Assembly: GCA_023266165.1 (NCBI GenBank)
Contig: JAHFRR010000082.1
Location: forward strand, 1 to 6,296
Source: Thiotrichales bacterium
GTDB lineage: Bacteria; Pseudomonadota; Gammaproteobacteria; Francisellales; CACEW01
Length of the DNA: 6,296 bases
Direction: 5' to 3'
Shown here: in pieces, positions 1 to 5,768 of the stretch
Numbering within the stretch: the first letter of the stretch is position 1
Layout of the letters: each line of letters opens with the position of its first letter
Notes under the pieces: generated by a model
Database searches by the model: none
Seen by the model: only the letters and a program-made list of their open reading frames with translations
What the model was told of the DNA's origin: nothing
Translations under genes and position numbers: made by a program

Positions 1-701
1 GTCGCCTCAATGATCGCACCCAACTCCTCTTTGGGATCCATCGCATCATGCAAGCGATCGCCATAGGTTGACTCCATCACCAGATAGTCCGTCTGCTGCA
101 AAATCGCAGGGGCATTCATCAAGGCATCGTGTGGACGCCCGATATCGCCACTGAACAAGATCTTCACGCCCTCTATCTCAAACTGCACAAACGAGGCCCC
201 TAAGATATGTCCCGCATGGTGAAAGGACACCACCCCCTCACGACCCTCCTTCAAAATCTGAAAAGGCGTGCCATACGGCAAAGTGCGAAACTGTTTCAGC
301 GAGACCAGTGCATCTTCACGTGTATACAGGGGCAGAGGCGGATGATGTCGGCTGAACCCATGCTTTACAGCATACTTCGCATCTTCTTCTTGGAGATGCC
401 CGCTGTCGGGCAATAAAATTTTGCAAAGATCAAAGGTCGCCTCCGTGCAATAGATCGGGCCTCGAAAACCCTGCCTCACCAACAGGGGGAGATACCCTGA
501 GTGATCGACATGCGCGTGTGTGAGCACCACCGCTTGAATGCTCTTAGGGTCTACCGGCATCGGCTGCCAGTTACGCTCACGCAGCGCCTTCGGGCCTTGA
601 AAAAGCCCGCAGTCCACTAAAATTTTTTGTTGATCGACCGTCAGCAAATATTTAGAGCCCGTGACGGTCTCTGTCGCGCCCAAAAACTTTAATTTTATCA
701 T
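1..701 (-). CDS. MBL-fold beta-CASP hydrolase, probable RNase (partial)
   Basis: Only the N-terminal 233 codons are in the window; the frame stays open through the left edge. The protein starts with MIKLKFLGATETVTGSKYLL, the usual opening of bacterial beta-CASP metallo-beta-lactamase proteins related to CPSF73. The zinc site is visible: H62-A-H64-V-D66-H67 (motif 2), H165 in HAGHILGA (motif 3) and D186 in SGDIGR (motif 4). The ESTYGDR block at 210-216 is the first beta-CASP motif, with E210. Family members are usually about 450 residues, with the beta-CASP and RMMBL parts following, so about half is missing here. Expected role: cytoplasmic RNA or nucleic-acid phosphodiesterase; the true substrate cannot be read from sequence. 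The start follows family length. No convincing Shine-Dalgarno precedes it (AAAACGAC only). It lies 39 bp after dps on the same strand, so it may be co-transcribed. Confidence 0.9.
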   Translation of the reverse strand, partial: MIKLKFLGATETVTGSKYLLTVDQQKILVDCGLFQGPKALRERNWQPMPVDPKSIQAVVLTHAHVDHSGYLPLLVRQGFRGPIYCTEATFDLCKILLPDSGHLQEEDAKYAVKHGFSRHHPPLPLYTREDALVSLKQFRTLPYGTPFQILKEGREGVVSFHHAGHILGASFVQFEIEGVKILFSGDIGRPHDALMNAPAILQQTDYLVMESTYGDRLHDAMDPKEELGAIIEA

Positions 702-740
702 GTCGTTTTATCAATACTTAATTGGATTAACAGCATCAGG

Positions 741-1226
741 CTAGGCTAAAAAGCTTCTCAACATCCACGCGGATTTCTCATGGGCTTCCATGCGATCCGT
801 CAAGAGGCTCAGTGTCACCTCATCAGAAGCTGTTTGTGCGAGCGCCAACAACCCCCGAGCTGCGCGAATCACCGTTTCTTGGCCCTCCAACAGCTCTTGA
901 ATCATCGCATCCCAAGCAGGCACCCCCACGGTGTCTTTCAGCGAAGTGAGCGCTTGAAAGGCTTTAAAAGACCCCGGTGCGAACTCCCCCAAAGCCCGAA
1001 TACGCTCGGCAATCAGATCTACCGCCGCAAACAATTCAGTATATTGCACTTCAAAGAGCTCATGCAGGCTTTTAAAATGCGGCCCTGTGACGTTCCAGTG
1101 AAAATGATGGGTTTTGAGGTACAGCGCATAGCTGTCGGCCAAAAACCGCGACAAACCTTCTGCGACTTGATGTCGATGGGCTTCTGAGAGCCCTGTATTG
1201 ATTTTGATTTTATGGCTAGATGTCAT
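741..1226 (-). CDS. dps: Dps-family ferritin-like DNA-protection protein
   Basis: A 161-residue protein, the normal size for the Dps dodecameric mini-ferritins, which oxidise Fe(II) with peroxide, store the iron and protect DNA in stress or stationary phase. The inter-subunit ferroxidase ligands have exact family spacing: H43, H55, E59, D70 and E74, within THHFHWNVTGPHF, LHELFE and VDLIAERIRALG. E59 stands where Listeria-type Dps has Asp, a conservative change. The N-terminal tail (about 20 residues, with K6, K8 and several His) could touch DNA, but this is not certain. The start is supported by AGGAGA (1234-1239) seven bases upstream. It follows gabD after 108 bp on the same strand and probably has its own promoter. 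The exact subgroup (Dps or Dpr-like) is open. Confidence 0.95.
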   Translation of the reverse strand: MTSSHKIKINTGLSEAHRHQVAEGLSRFLADSYALYLKTHHFHWNVTGPHFKSLHELFEVQYTELFAAVDLIAERIRALGEFAPGSFKAFQALTSLKDTVGVPAWDAMIQELLEGQETVIRAARGLLALAQTASDEVTLSLLTDRMEAHEKSAWMLRSFLA

Positions 1227-1261
1227 TGATGTCTCTCCTGTTCAGTCACGCTAAGACCCCT

Positions 1262-1267
1262 ATCATA
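1262..1267 (-). promoter_or_regulatory. Possible -10 box for dps
   Basis: On the minus strand this reads TATGAT, five of six matches to the sigma70 -10 consensus, 35 bp upstream of the dps start. That would leave a leader of roughly 30 nt. No good -35 hexamer sits 16-18 bp further upstream (TTCCCC region), so the site would need an activator or a stationary-phase sigma factor, which is common for dps genes. Weak evidence. Confidence 0.25.
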
Positions 1268-1334
1268 CGATCAAATCCCAAGGAGGGGAATGGCGCAGCG
1301 CTTTCGGGGCACGGTCAACCGCGTGCGAAACGCG

Positions 1335-2789
1335 TCAGCGCGTGATCCCCATACACAGATACTTAATCTCCAAAAAGTCTTCCATGCCGTATTTCGAGCC
1401 TTCGCGGCCAAAGCCGGATTCTTTGATGCCGCCAAACGGGGCCACTTCGGTTGAGAACAAGCCTTGGTTAATGCTGACCATCCCATATTCCAGGGCCTCT
1501 GCCACTGCCCACACTCGGCCAACATCACGGGCATAGAAATAAGCGGCCAATCCATAGCGAGTATTATTGGCACGGGCAATCACCTCGGCTTCATCGGTAA
1601 AGCGATAGACGGCAACCACTGGCCCAAAAATCTCATCACACGCCATCTCAGCTGAATCAGGGACATCTGCCAAAACCGTGGGTTGATACGCCAAAGGGGA
1701 TGAGGCATGGCGCGCACCGCCCACCAAGAGGCGAGCCCCCTTCTCTAGCGCGTCTTTCACCAAGCGTTCCACTTTGGCAATGGCGGCAGCATTGATCAAT
1801 GGACCAATGTTCACGTCAGCTTGCAAACCATTGCCCACCTGAATACCCCGCACTTTTTCGGCTAACTGTGCCACAAACTCGGCATACAAAGACTCGTGCA
1901 CATAAACTCGATTGGCAGCGATACAGGTTTGGCCAGCATTGCGAAATTTTGCCAACAACAAGCCCTTCAACGCTTCTGCAGGATCAGCGTCTTCAAAAAC
2001 GATAAAAGGCGCATTCCCTCCCAATTCCAATGATAATTTTTTCACCGTGTCACTGGCTTGCTGCATCAATAATTTACCGACACGGGTTGAGCCGGTAAAC
2101 GACAGTTTTTTCACAAGCGGATGGCTCGACAGCTCTTGGCCAATAGCAACCGGATCGCCCGTGACCATATTGAGCACCCCGGCTGGAATGCCCGCTTGCT
2201 GCGCAAGCTCCATCAGCGCTAATGCCGACAATGGCGTCCCTTCTGCGGGCTTGATGACCATGGTGCACCCCACCGCCAAGGCCGGCGCACATTTGCGCAT
2301 AATCATGGCATTGGGGAAGTTCCATGGGGTAATGGCCGCGCACACGCCAATCGGTTGTTTGATGGCTAACAAACGCCGATCATTGGCAATGCTTGGAATG
2401 ACATCCCCATAGGCACGCTTGGCCTCTTCGGCAAACCAGTGCAAAAAAGCATTGCCATACTCAATTTCCCCACGTGCCTCCGCCAATGGCTTCCCTTGCT
2501 CCAAGGTCATGATCAAGGCCAAATCATCTTTGTGAGCTTCAATCAGCTCTGCCCAACGCCTCAGTAGTACTGATCGTTCACGCACGGGTTTACTTTTCCA
2601 CGCAGGAAACGCCGCATGCGCCGCTGCAATCGCGTCACGCGCATCAGCCGCGCCCCCTTGTGGCACCCGCCCTATGAGTGTGCCATCAAATGGGTTTTCC
2701 ACAGCAAACGTCTGCCGACTGTGCGCATCGACCCATTGACCATTAATGCACTGTTGTTGTTTAAACAGTTGCGGTTGCTTTAAATTCAT
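1335..2789 (-). CDS. gabD: Succinate-semialdehyde dehydrogenase
   Basis: The 484-residue protein follows E. coli GabD (482 residues) from end to end as I recall it. It oxidises succinate semialdehyde to succinate with NAD(P)+, the last step of GABA and related amine breakdown, in the cytoplasm. Aldehyde dehydrogenase residues seen: N157 in ITPWNFP (oxyanion hole), E255 in LELGG (general base), C289 in NAGQTC (nucleophile), E386 in EIFGP, and the Rossmann GSTRVG at 233-238. Two site differences matter. K180-P-A-E183 has Glu where E. coli GabD has Ser, which favours NAD+. A291 stands where E. coli and human enzymes have a second Cys (QTCxC), so the known redox-switch disulfide cannot form. The start has AGGAGG four bases upstream. 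The gene follows dihydroorotase after 9 nt, so the two are almost surely co-transcribed, although their pathways are not obviously linked. Confidence 0.93.
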   Translation of the reverse strand: MNLKQPQLFKQQQCINGQWVDAHSRQTFAVENPFDGTLIGRVPQGGAADARDAIAAAHAAFPAWKSKPVRERSVLLRRWAELIEAHKDDLALIMTLEQGKPLAEARGEIEYGNAFLHWFAEEAKRAYGDVIPSIANDRRLLAIKQPIGVCAAITPWNFPNAMIMRKCAPALAVGCTMVIKPAEGTPLSALALMELAQQAGIPAGVLNMVTGDPVAIGQELSSHPLVKKLSFTGSTRVGKLLMQQASDTVKKLSLELGGNAPFIVFEDADPAEALKGLLLAKFRNAGQTCIAANRVYVHESLYAEFVAQLAEKVRGIQVGNGLQADVNIGPLINAAAIAKVERLVKDALEKGARLLVGGARHASSPLAYQPTVLADVPDSAEMACDEIFGPVVAVYRFTDEAEVIARANNTRYGLAAYFYARDVGRVWAVAEALEYGMVSINQGLFSTEVAPFGGIKESGFGREGSKYGMEDFLEIKYLCMGITR

Positions 2790-2793
2790 AGAT

Positions 2794-2800
2794 CCTCCTC
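2794..2800 (-). promoter_or_regulatory. gabD Shine-Dalgarno over the upstream stop codon
   Basis: The minus strand reads GAGGAGG, four bases before the gabD ATG, and overlaps the TGA stop of the dihydroorotase gene (2799-2801). Ribosomes ending the upstream gene would finish on this site, so translation of the two genes is probably coupled. The site also supports the ATG at 2789. Confidence 0.8.
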
Positions 2801-4133
2801 ATCGATCAAATGCCAGGGCCATCCCCAAGCGAGAGCGATCCAACATACCGTCTTGATATACCGGATGGCCGTTCACAAACGTCATCACAATCTTAGACTG
2901 AAACTGCGTGCCCTCCAAGGGTGACCAGGCGCATTTGTACAGAAGATCTTGTTTTTTGACAGTCTGTGCGTTTTGGGGATCCACAATTACCAGATCTGCA
3001 AAATACCCTTCGCGAATAAACCCACGGTCTTGAATTTGAAAACGCTGGGCAACAGCATGTGAAGTTTTTTGAACAATCTTTTCCAAGCTGAAGAGCCCTT
3101 GATGATAGAACTCCAGCAACATCAATAACGCATGTTGCACCAAGGGTAGGCCTGACGGGGCTTTGGTATAGAGCTGGTGCTTCTCATCCCAGGTGTGAGG
3201 CGCATGGTCTGTCGCGATGATATCGATCTGATCTTCTTGTACGGCTTTGAGCAGCGCACCTCGATCCCGTTCCTGCTTGATAGACGGATTGCACTTGATG
3301 AGCGCCCCCAAGCGCGTATAGTCTTTCTCGGAAAACCAGAGATGATGGACACAAACTTCGGCTGTAATGTTTTTAGACCCGACAGAACCCTTGTCAAACA
3401 AGGCCAGCTCATGTTCCGTGGTGAGATGCAAAATATGGAGCTGCGTGCCAAAGCGCTTGGCCAGCCCAATCGCTTTCTGGGACGAAAGCAGACAGGATTC
3501 CCGCGAGCGAATCATCGGGTGCTCAATCATAGGGATCGTATCGCCATAAGCTTCTTGATAGCGTATGAGGTTACGCCGAATCGTCCCATCATCCTCACAG
3601 TGCGTCACGACCACAATCGGTGCATCTCGAAAAATCCCTTCTAGCGCAGCATCTGAATCGACCACCAGATCCCCCGTCGATGATCCCATAAAAACCTTGA
3701 TGCCACAGGCAAGCCGTGGGTTTAGGCGCTGGATATCGCCTAAATTTTTATTCGTCGCACCTAAGTAAAACGCAAAATTTGCCAGAGATTTCCCCTGGGC
3801 CCGATGGATTTTCTCTAAAAGATCAGCTTCTGTGGCTGTCACGGGCAAGGTGTTGGGCATTTCCATATAGCTGGTAATCCCGCCCACTACTGCTGCCGCT
3901 GACTCCGTGGCAATCTCGCCTTTATGCATCAACCCAGGCTCCCGAAAATGCACCTGGTCGTCGATCATGCCTGGCATCACCCATTGGTTGTGGGCATCGA
4001 TGACACGCTCGTTGGCACGCGCCTTCAAATGCTTACCTATCTCCAGAATTCTCTGGCCCTGAATGCGAATATCCAGCACATCGATTTGACCTTCGTTCAC
4101 CACAGATCCCTGAGTAATTAAATAATTTGACAT
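2799..4133 (-). CDS. pyrC: Dihydroorotase (class I-like, QxH variant)
   Basis: A 444-residue amidohydrolase-family protein, close to the length of long dihydroorotases, which interconvert N-carbamoyl-aspartate and dihydroorotate in pyrimidine synthesis. Metal and catalytic positions seen: Q60-V-H62 in IDDQVHFREPG, K146 in IKVFMGSSTG (the lysine carbamylated in the family), H178 in VTHCEDD, H236 in LHILHLTT, and D308 in ATDHAPH. HxH is the usual first motif; here the first His is Gln. I recall the same IDDQVHFREPG form in Bacteroidetes and some other dihydroorotases, so it marks a subfamily and is not necessarily damage. Substrate-site features MPNT (92-95) and CNPS (281-284) are kept. The start is supported by GGGAG (4141-4145) seven bases upstream. 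The downstream partner is gabD. Other cyclic amidohydrolases (hydantoinase, allantoinase) are less likely. Confidence 0.88.
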   Translation of the reverse strand: MSNYLITQGSVVNEGQIDVLDIRIQGQRILEIGKHLKARANERVIDAHNQWVMPGMIDDQVHFREPGLMHKGEIATESAAAVVGGITSYMEMPNTLPVTATEADLLEKIHRAQGKSLANFAFYLGATNKNLGDIQRLNPRLACGIKVFMGSSTGDLVVDSDAALEGIFRDAPIVVVTHCEDDGTIRRNLIRYQEAYGDTIPMIEHPMIRSRESCLLSSQKAIGLAKRFGTQLHILHLTTEHELALFDKGSVGSKNITAEVCVHHLWFSEKDYTRLGALIKCNPSIKQERDRGALLKAVQEDQIDIIATDHAPHTWDEKHQLYTKAPSGLPLVQHALLMLLEFYHQGLFSLEKIVQKTSHAVAQRFQIQDRGFIREGYFADLVIVDPQNAQTVKKQDLLYKCAWSPLEGTQFQSKIVMTFVNGHPVYQDGMLDRSRLGMALAFDR

Positions 4134-4156
4134 CTCAAAACTCCCGTTGTTATGCT
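4127..4156 (+). promoter_or_regulatory. Predicted sigma70 promoter for the DUF559-ribF transcript
   Basis: A perfect -35 TTGACA (4127-4132) is followed after 18 bp by TATGCT (4151-4156), which is preceded by TGT (4148-4150) to give an extended -10, TGnTATnnT. Transcription would start near 4163, about 200 nt before the DUF559 start codon and outside the inserted repeat block. The -35 box overlaps the first codons of the divergent dihydroorotase gene. It is the best promoter match I see in the window. Confidence 0.55.
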
Positions 4157-4180
4157 AGAATCAGGTGATCTTCATGTAAA
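4152..4180 (-). promoter_or_regulatory. Predicted promoter for pyrC-gabD, overlapping the divergent one
   Basis: On the minus strand TTTACA (4175-4180) and TAGCAT (4152-4157) are 17 bp apart. Transcription would begin near 4145, leaving only about 12 nt before the pyrC ATG, with GGGAG almost at the transcript end; this short leader lowers confidence. An alternative extended -10, TGGTATTTT (4179-4187), lies further upstream. The -10 box shares five bases with the plus-strand -10 box, so the two promoters could not be occupied together. Confidence 0.35.
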
Positions 4181-4196
4181 AATACCAGAATACCAG
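4181..4196. repeat. Two tandem copies of an 8-bp unit
   Basis: AATACCAG occurs twice without a gap (4181-4188, 4189-4196), next to the divergent promoters, upstream of the pyrC promoter and in the leader of the ribF transcript. It could be a binding site for a regulator or simply chance; no protein is suggested by the sequence. Confidence 0.4.
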
Positions 4197-4209
4197 GCAG
4201 TTTAACATC

Positions 4210-4374
4210 ATGCACACTCCCTCCTACACCCCTAAGACATCCACACATTTTGCTGGCATGCTTGATTGGCAAGGCTCTTCCAGTTCCCTCCTCCCTTGCA
4301 GGATCCAGCTATGGCAAGGCTTTTCTAGTTCCCTCCTCCCTTGCGGAGGAGGGTTAGGGTGGAGGGTTCCATGA
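4210..4374 (+). CDS. Small open frame in the ribF leader, possible old ribF start
   Basis: A 54-codon frame begins with ATG at 4210, has a second ATG at 4258, runs through the repeat copies (giving SSSLLPC twice and then GGGLGWRVP) and stops at TGA 4372-4374, so that ATGA overlaps the DUF559 start. No strong Shine-Dalgarno precedes either ATG (AGGCAG before 4210). Most of the peptide is translated repeat, so it is unlikely to be a functional protein. Its interest is positional: the part before the repeats (4210-4266) may be the remains of the original ribF 5' end, and translating it could couple to the DUF559 start. Confidence 0.25.
   Translation: MHTPSYTPKTSTHFAGMLDWQGSSSSLLPCRIQLWQGFSSSLLPCGGGLGWRVP
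4261..4266. repeat. Left CTTGAT direct repeat, possible target-site duplication
   Basis: CTTGAT lies one base left of the outermost repeat copy and recurs at 4779-4784 just right of the block. Six bases can match by chance within such short flanks, so this alone is modest evidence of insertion. Confidence 0.35.
4268..4299. repeat. Outer partial copy of the repeat
   Basis: These 32 bases (beginning GGCAAGGCTCTTCC) match 4313-4344 inside the left inverted repeat at 30 of 32 positions, in the same direction, 45 bp apart. The copy is closer to the reverse complement of the right repeat (31 of 32) than the inner left copy is. The copy ends before the hairpin's second arm, so it is a truncated unit from a tandem duplication or an earlier repeat at this site. 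Confidence 0.85.
4302..4368 (+). repeat. Left 67-bp inverted repeat
   Basis: It matches the reverse complement of 4688-4754 at 62 of 67 positions. All five differences are transitions in the outer half, and the inner 38 bases (4331-4368) are identical. Within it is a perfect hairpin: CCCTCCTCC (4331-4339), loop CTTGC, GGAGGAGGG (4345-4353). Weaker similarity between the two arms continues outward to about 4284 and 4770 with a 3-bp gap. The inner end supplies the ribosome site of the DUF559 frame. Confidence 0.95.
4361..4366 (+). promoter_or_regulatory. Shine-Dalgarno of DUF559-RibF, carried by the repeat
   Basis: GGAGGG lies four bases before ATG 4371 and decides that start over the TTG at 4341, which sits inside the repeat hairpin. 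GGAGGG is complementary to CCCTCC at 4331-4336 in the same repeat and to the right repeat, so folding of the transcript could hide it. Confidence 0.75.
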
Positions 4375-5768
4375 GCGAAAATGCCAGGCAACTTCGAAAA
4401 AACATGACAGACACTGAGCAGTGTCTGTGGCGACACTTACGAAAAAAACAGCTGGGTGATGCCCTATTTCGCCGACAATTTGAGGTGGGTGCTTATATCG
4501 TTGATTTCGTGTGTTTATCCGCAAGGTTGATTGTGGAGTGTGATGGTGGGCAACATCAAGAGCAGCAAGCCTATGATCAAAGACGAGATGCTTATCTACG
4601 TGCCCAAGGATTTACGATTCTGCGATTTTGGAATCATGAGGTTTTGCAGGAAACTTCTGTTGTTTTGGAGAGAATTCTTTCATACTTAACCCTCCACCCT
4701 AACCCTCCTCCGCAAGGGAGGAGGGGACTGGAAGAGCCTTGCCATAGCCAGATCTTGCAAGAGAGGGAAAAGGGGATTCTTGATAAAATTGAGAATAGCA
4801 GCAACAAAAATAAATTGACTGCCCATTGCGTAGTGCTGTCCAAGGTCTTTTCTCCTGAAACACTGAGCACAGTAGGTGCGGCGGTTACCATTGGGGCATT
4901 CGATGGGGTGCATCTGGGCCATCAGCATCTGATCTCGCAGCTCAAAGCCCAGGCCAAGGCGTCAGGGTTGTTGAGTATTGTCGTTGTGTTTGAGCCGCAC
5001 CCTAAAGAATTTTTTGCTGCGATGCAGGGCCAATCCCTGTCACGTATGACCTATCTTCGGGACAAAGCCACGTTTTTGAAATCTCTGGGTGTTGATGCAC
5101 TGTGGGTGTTGCGTTTTAATCGAAGCTTACTGGAATGTCCCGCTTCAGATTTTATTCATACGCTCCATGCCCAGCTCTCGATGAAGTCTCTCCTGATAGG
5201 AGACGATTTTCGTTTTGGAAAAGATCGCCTGGGAGATTTTGCTCTGCTCAAAACCCTGGGGCGCAATTTAGGGTTTTCTGTTTTTGCCAGTCAAACCTAC
5301 AGGATGTTGGGGGCTCGCGTGAGTAGCTCGCGAGTGCGGGATGCTTTGCTGCGGGGAGATTTTCAGCAGGCAGCGAGGCTTCAAGGACGTGAATTTTCGG
5401 TGCAAGGGCATGTTGTCTATGGTGACCAACTGGGTCAAACGCTTGGATTCCCCACGATCAATCTTGCTTTGAAATCTCGCTTTGTCTTACACGGGATCTA
5501 TGCTGTGTGGGTCAGTCTCCCTGGGTATTCTGGCCGAGTGTTGGGAGCGGCCAGTATCGGCACACGTCCTGCTGTGCAGGGCAAAGACCTGCGCTTGGAG
5601 GTTCATCTTTTGGATTTTTCAGGGAATCTATACGGGCAGATTGTCACAGTCACTTTTTTGCAAAAGATCCGAGAAGAGCAGAACTTTCCCTCTTTGGAGG
5701 CGTTGACCGCTCAAATTCAGAGGGACTGTGAGGCTGTGCGTGCGCTTTACAAGGCCTGTCCCATTTGA
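4371..5768 (+). CDS. ribF: DUF559 nuclease-like domain fused to bifunctional RibF
   Basis: One uninterrupted 465-residue frame from ATG 4371. Residues 3-102 are a DUF559 domain (PD-(D/E)XK, Vsr-like): ARQLRKNMTDTE at the front, D45 in IVDF and E56-C-D58-G in the core. Residues 103-154 are a linker, about 25 of them translated right repeat (LHPNPPPQGRRG). From about 155 is a full RibF, about 311 residues as in the family. It makes FMN from riboflavin and ATP (kinase) and then FAD (adenylyltransferase). Seen: TIGAFDGVHLGH (173-184), FEPHP (207-211), GDDFRFG (277-283), SSSRVR (318-323), GxxxGxxLGFPT with PTINL (361-365), and E410 in LEVHLLDF. There is no in-frame ATG between the DUF559 start region and the RibF core. 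RibF alone would need TTG 4815 or GTG 4833, neither with a visible Shine-Dalgarno. Fusion protein or internal start remains open; both domains look undamaged. Confidence 0.88.
   Translation: MSENARQLRKNMTDTEQCLWRHLRKKQLGDALFRRQFEVGAYIVDFVCLSARLIVECDGGQHQEQQAYDQRRDAYLRAQGFTILRFWNHEVLQETSVVLERILSYLTLHPNPPPQGRRGLEEPCHSQILQEREKGILDKIENSSNKNKLTAHCVVLSKVFSPETLSTVGAAVTIGAFDGVHLGHQHLISQLKAQAKASGLLSIVVVFEPHPKEFFAAMQGQSLSRMTYLRDKATFLKSLGVDALWVLRFNRSLLECPASDFIHTLHAQLSMKSLLIGDDFRFGKDRLGDFALLKTLGRNLGFSVFASQTYRMLGARVSSSRVRDALLRGDFQQAARLQGREFSVQGHVVYGDQLGQTLGFPTINLALKSRFVLHGIYAVWVSLPGYSGRVLGAASIGTRPAVQGKDLRLEVHLLDFSGNLYGQIVTVTFLQKIREEQNFPSLEALTAQIQRDCEAVRALYKACPI
4688..4754 (-). repeat. Right 67-bp inverted repeat, inside the fused reading frame
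   Basis: The partner of 4302-4368 in reverse orientation. It holds the same hairpin: CCCTCCTCC (4703-4711), loop GCAAG, GGAGGAGGG (4717-4725). It has no stop in the ribF frame and is read as about 22 residues including LHPNPPPQGRRG. From memory, peptides of this kind recur in annotated proteins as translated copies of dispersed repeats. Beyond 4754, similarity fades through TTGCAAG to about 4770. Confidence 0.95.
4779..4784. repeat. Right CTTGAT direct repeat
   Basis: This is the second copy of the hexamer at 4261-4266. Here it encodes Leu-Asp in the RibF frame; at the left it also encodes Leu-Asp after the ATG at 4258. Joining the two copies would restore one continuous frame from ATG 4258 into ribF. 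Confidence 0.35.
4815..4835 (+). other. Candidate internal start codons for stand-alone RibF
   Basis: TTG 4815 and GTG 4833 are the only in-frame common start codons shortly before the conserved RibF core. GTG would give 311 residues with an N-terminus lining up with E. coli RibF (MKLIRG-like position). Neither has a purine-rich site 5-10 bases upstream. They are listed because they decide whether free RibF is made. Confidence 0.3.

Larger units (their letters stand above)
4267..4778 (+). mobile_element. DUF559 nuclease cassette with inverted repeats
   Basis: A roughly 512-bp block made of an outer partial repeat, a 67-bp left inverted repeat, about 320 bp holding nothing but the DUF559 frame, and a 67-bp right inverted repeat with a degenerate tail. 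The repeats hug the reading frame: the left ends 2 bp before its ATG and the right begins just after the last DUF559 residues. CTTGAT flanks the block on both sides. There is no transposase; the only protein is a Vsr-like nuclease-fold domain. Size and layout recall REP sequences with their RAYT gene, but with a different protein. The outer limits are inferred from the direct repeat; the certain core is 4302-4754. Confidence 0.6.

Noticed and set aside
1320..1334. Hairpin CGCGT-GCGAA-ACGCG right after the gabD stop as a terminator.
   Set aside because: The stem is only 5 bp and no T-run follows on the minus strand.
1912..2412. Plus-strand 166-codon frame opposite gabD.
   Set aside because: It is a shadow of a highly conserved dehydrogenase in the antisense frame, with no family resemblance.
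4341..4370. TTG at 4341 as the start of the DUF559-RibF protein.
   Set aside because: It lies inside the repeat hairpin with no spaced ribosome site, whereas ATG 4371 has GGAGGG four bases upstream and matches the DUF559 N-terminus.
4224..4436. Minus-strand 70-codon frame containing LHPNPPPQGRRE, resembling the linker of the fusion protein.
   Set aside because: The resemblance arises because it reads the left inverted repeat antisense. It overlaps the DUF559 start, and no start signal or family was recognised.
4302..4754. The repeats as a CRISPR array.
   Set aside because: The two full copies are inverted, 319 bp apart, and enclose a protein-coding frame; there are no regular spacers.
4815..4843. 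TTGACT at 4815 as the -35 of a private ribF promoter.
   Set aside because: No -10-like hexamer is found 16-18 bp downstream, and the site is inside codons next to the RibF core.
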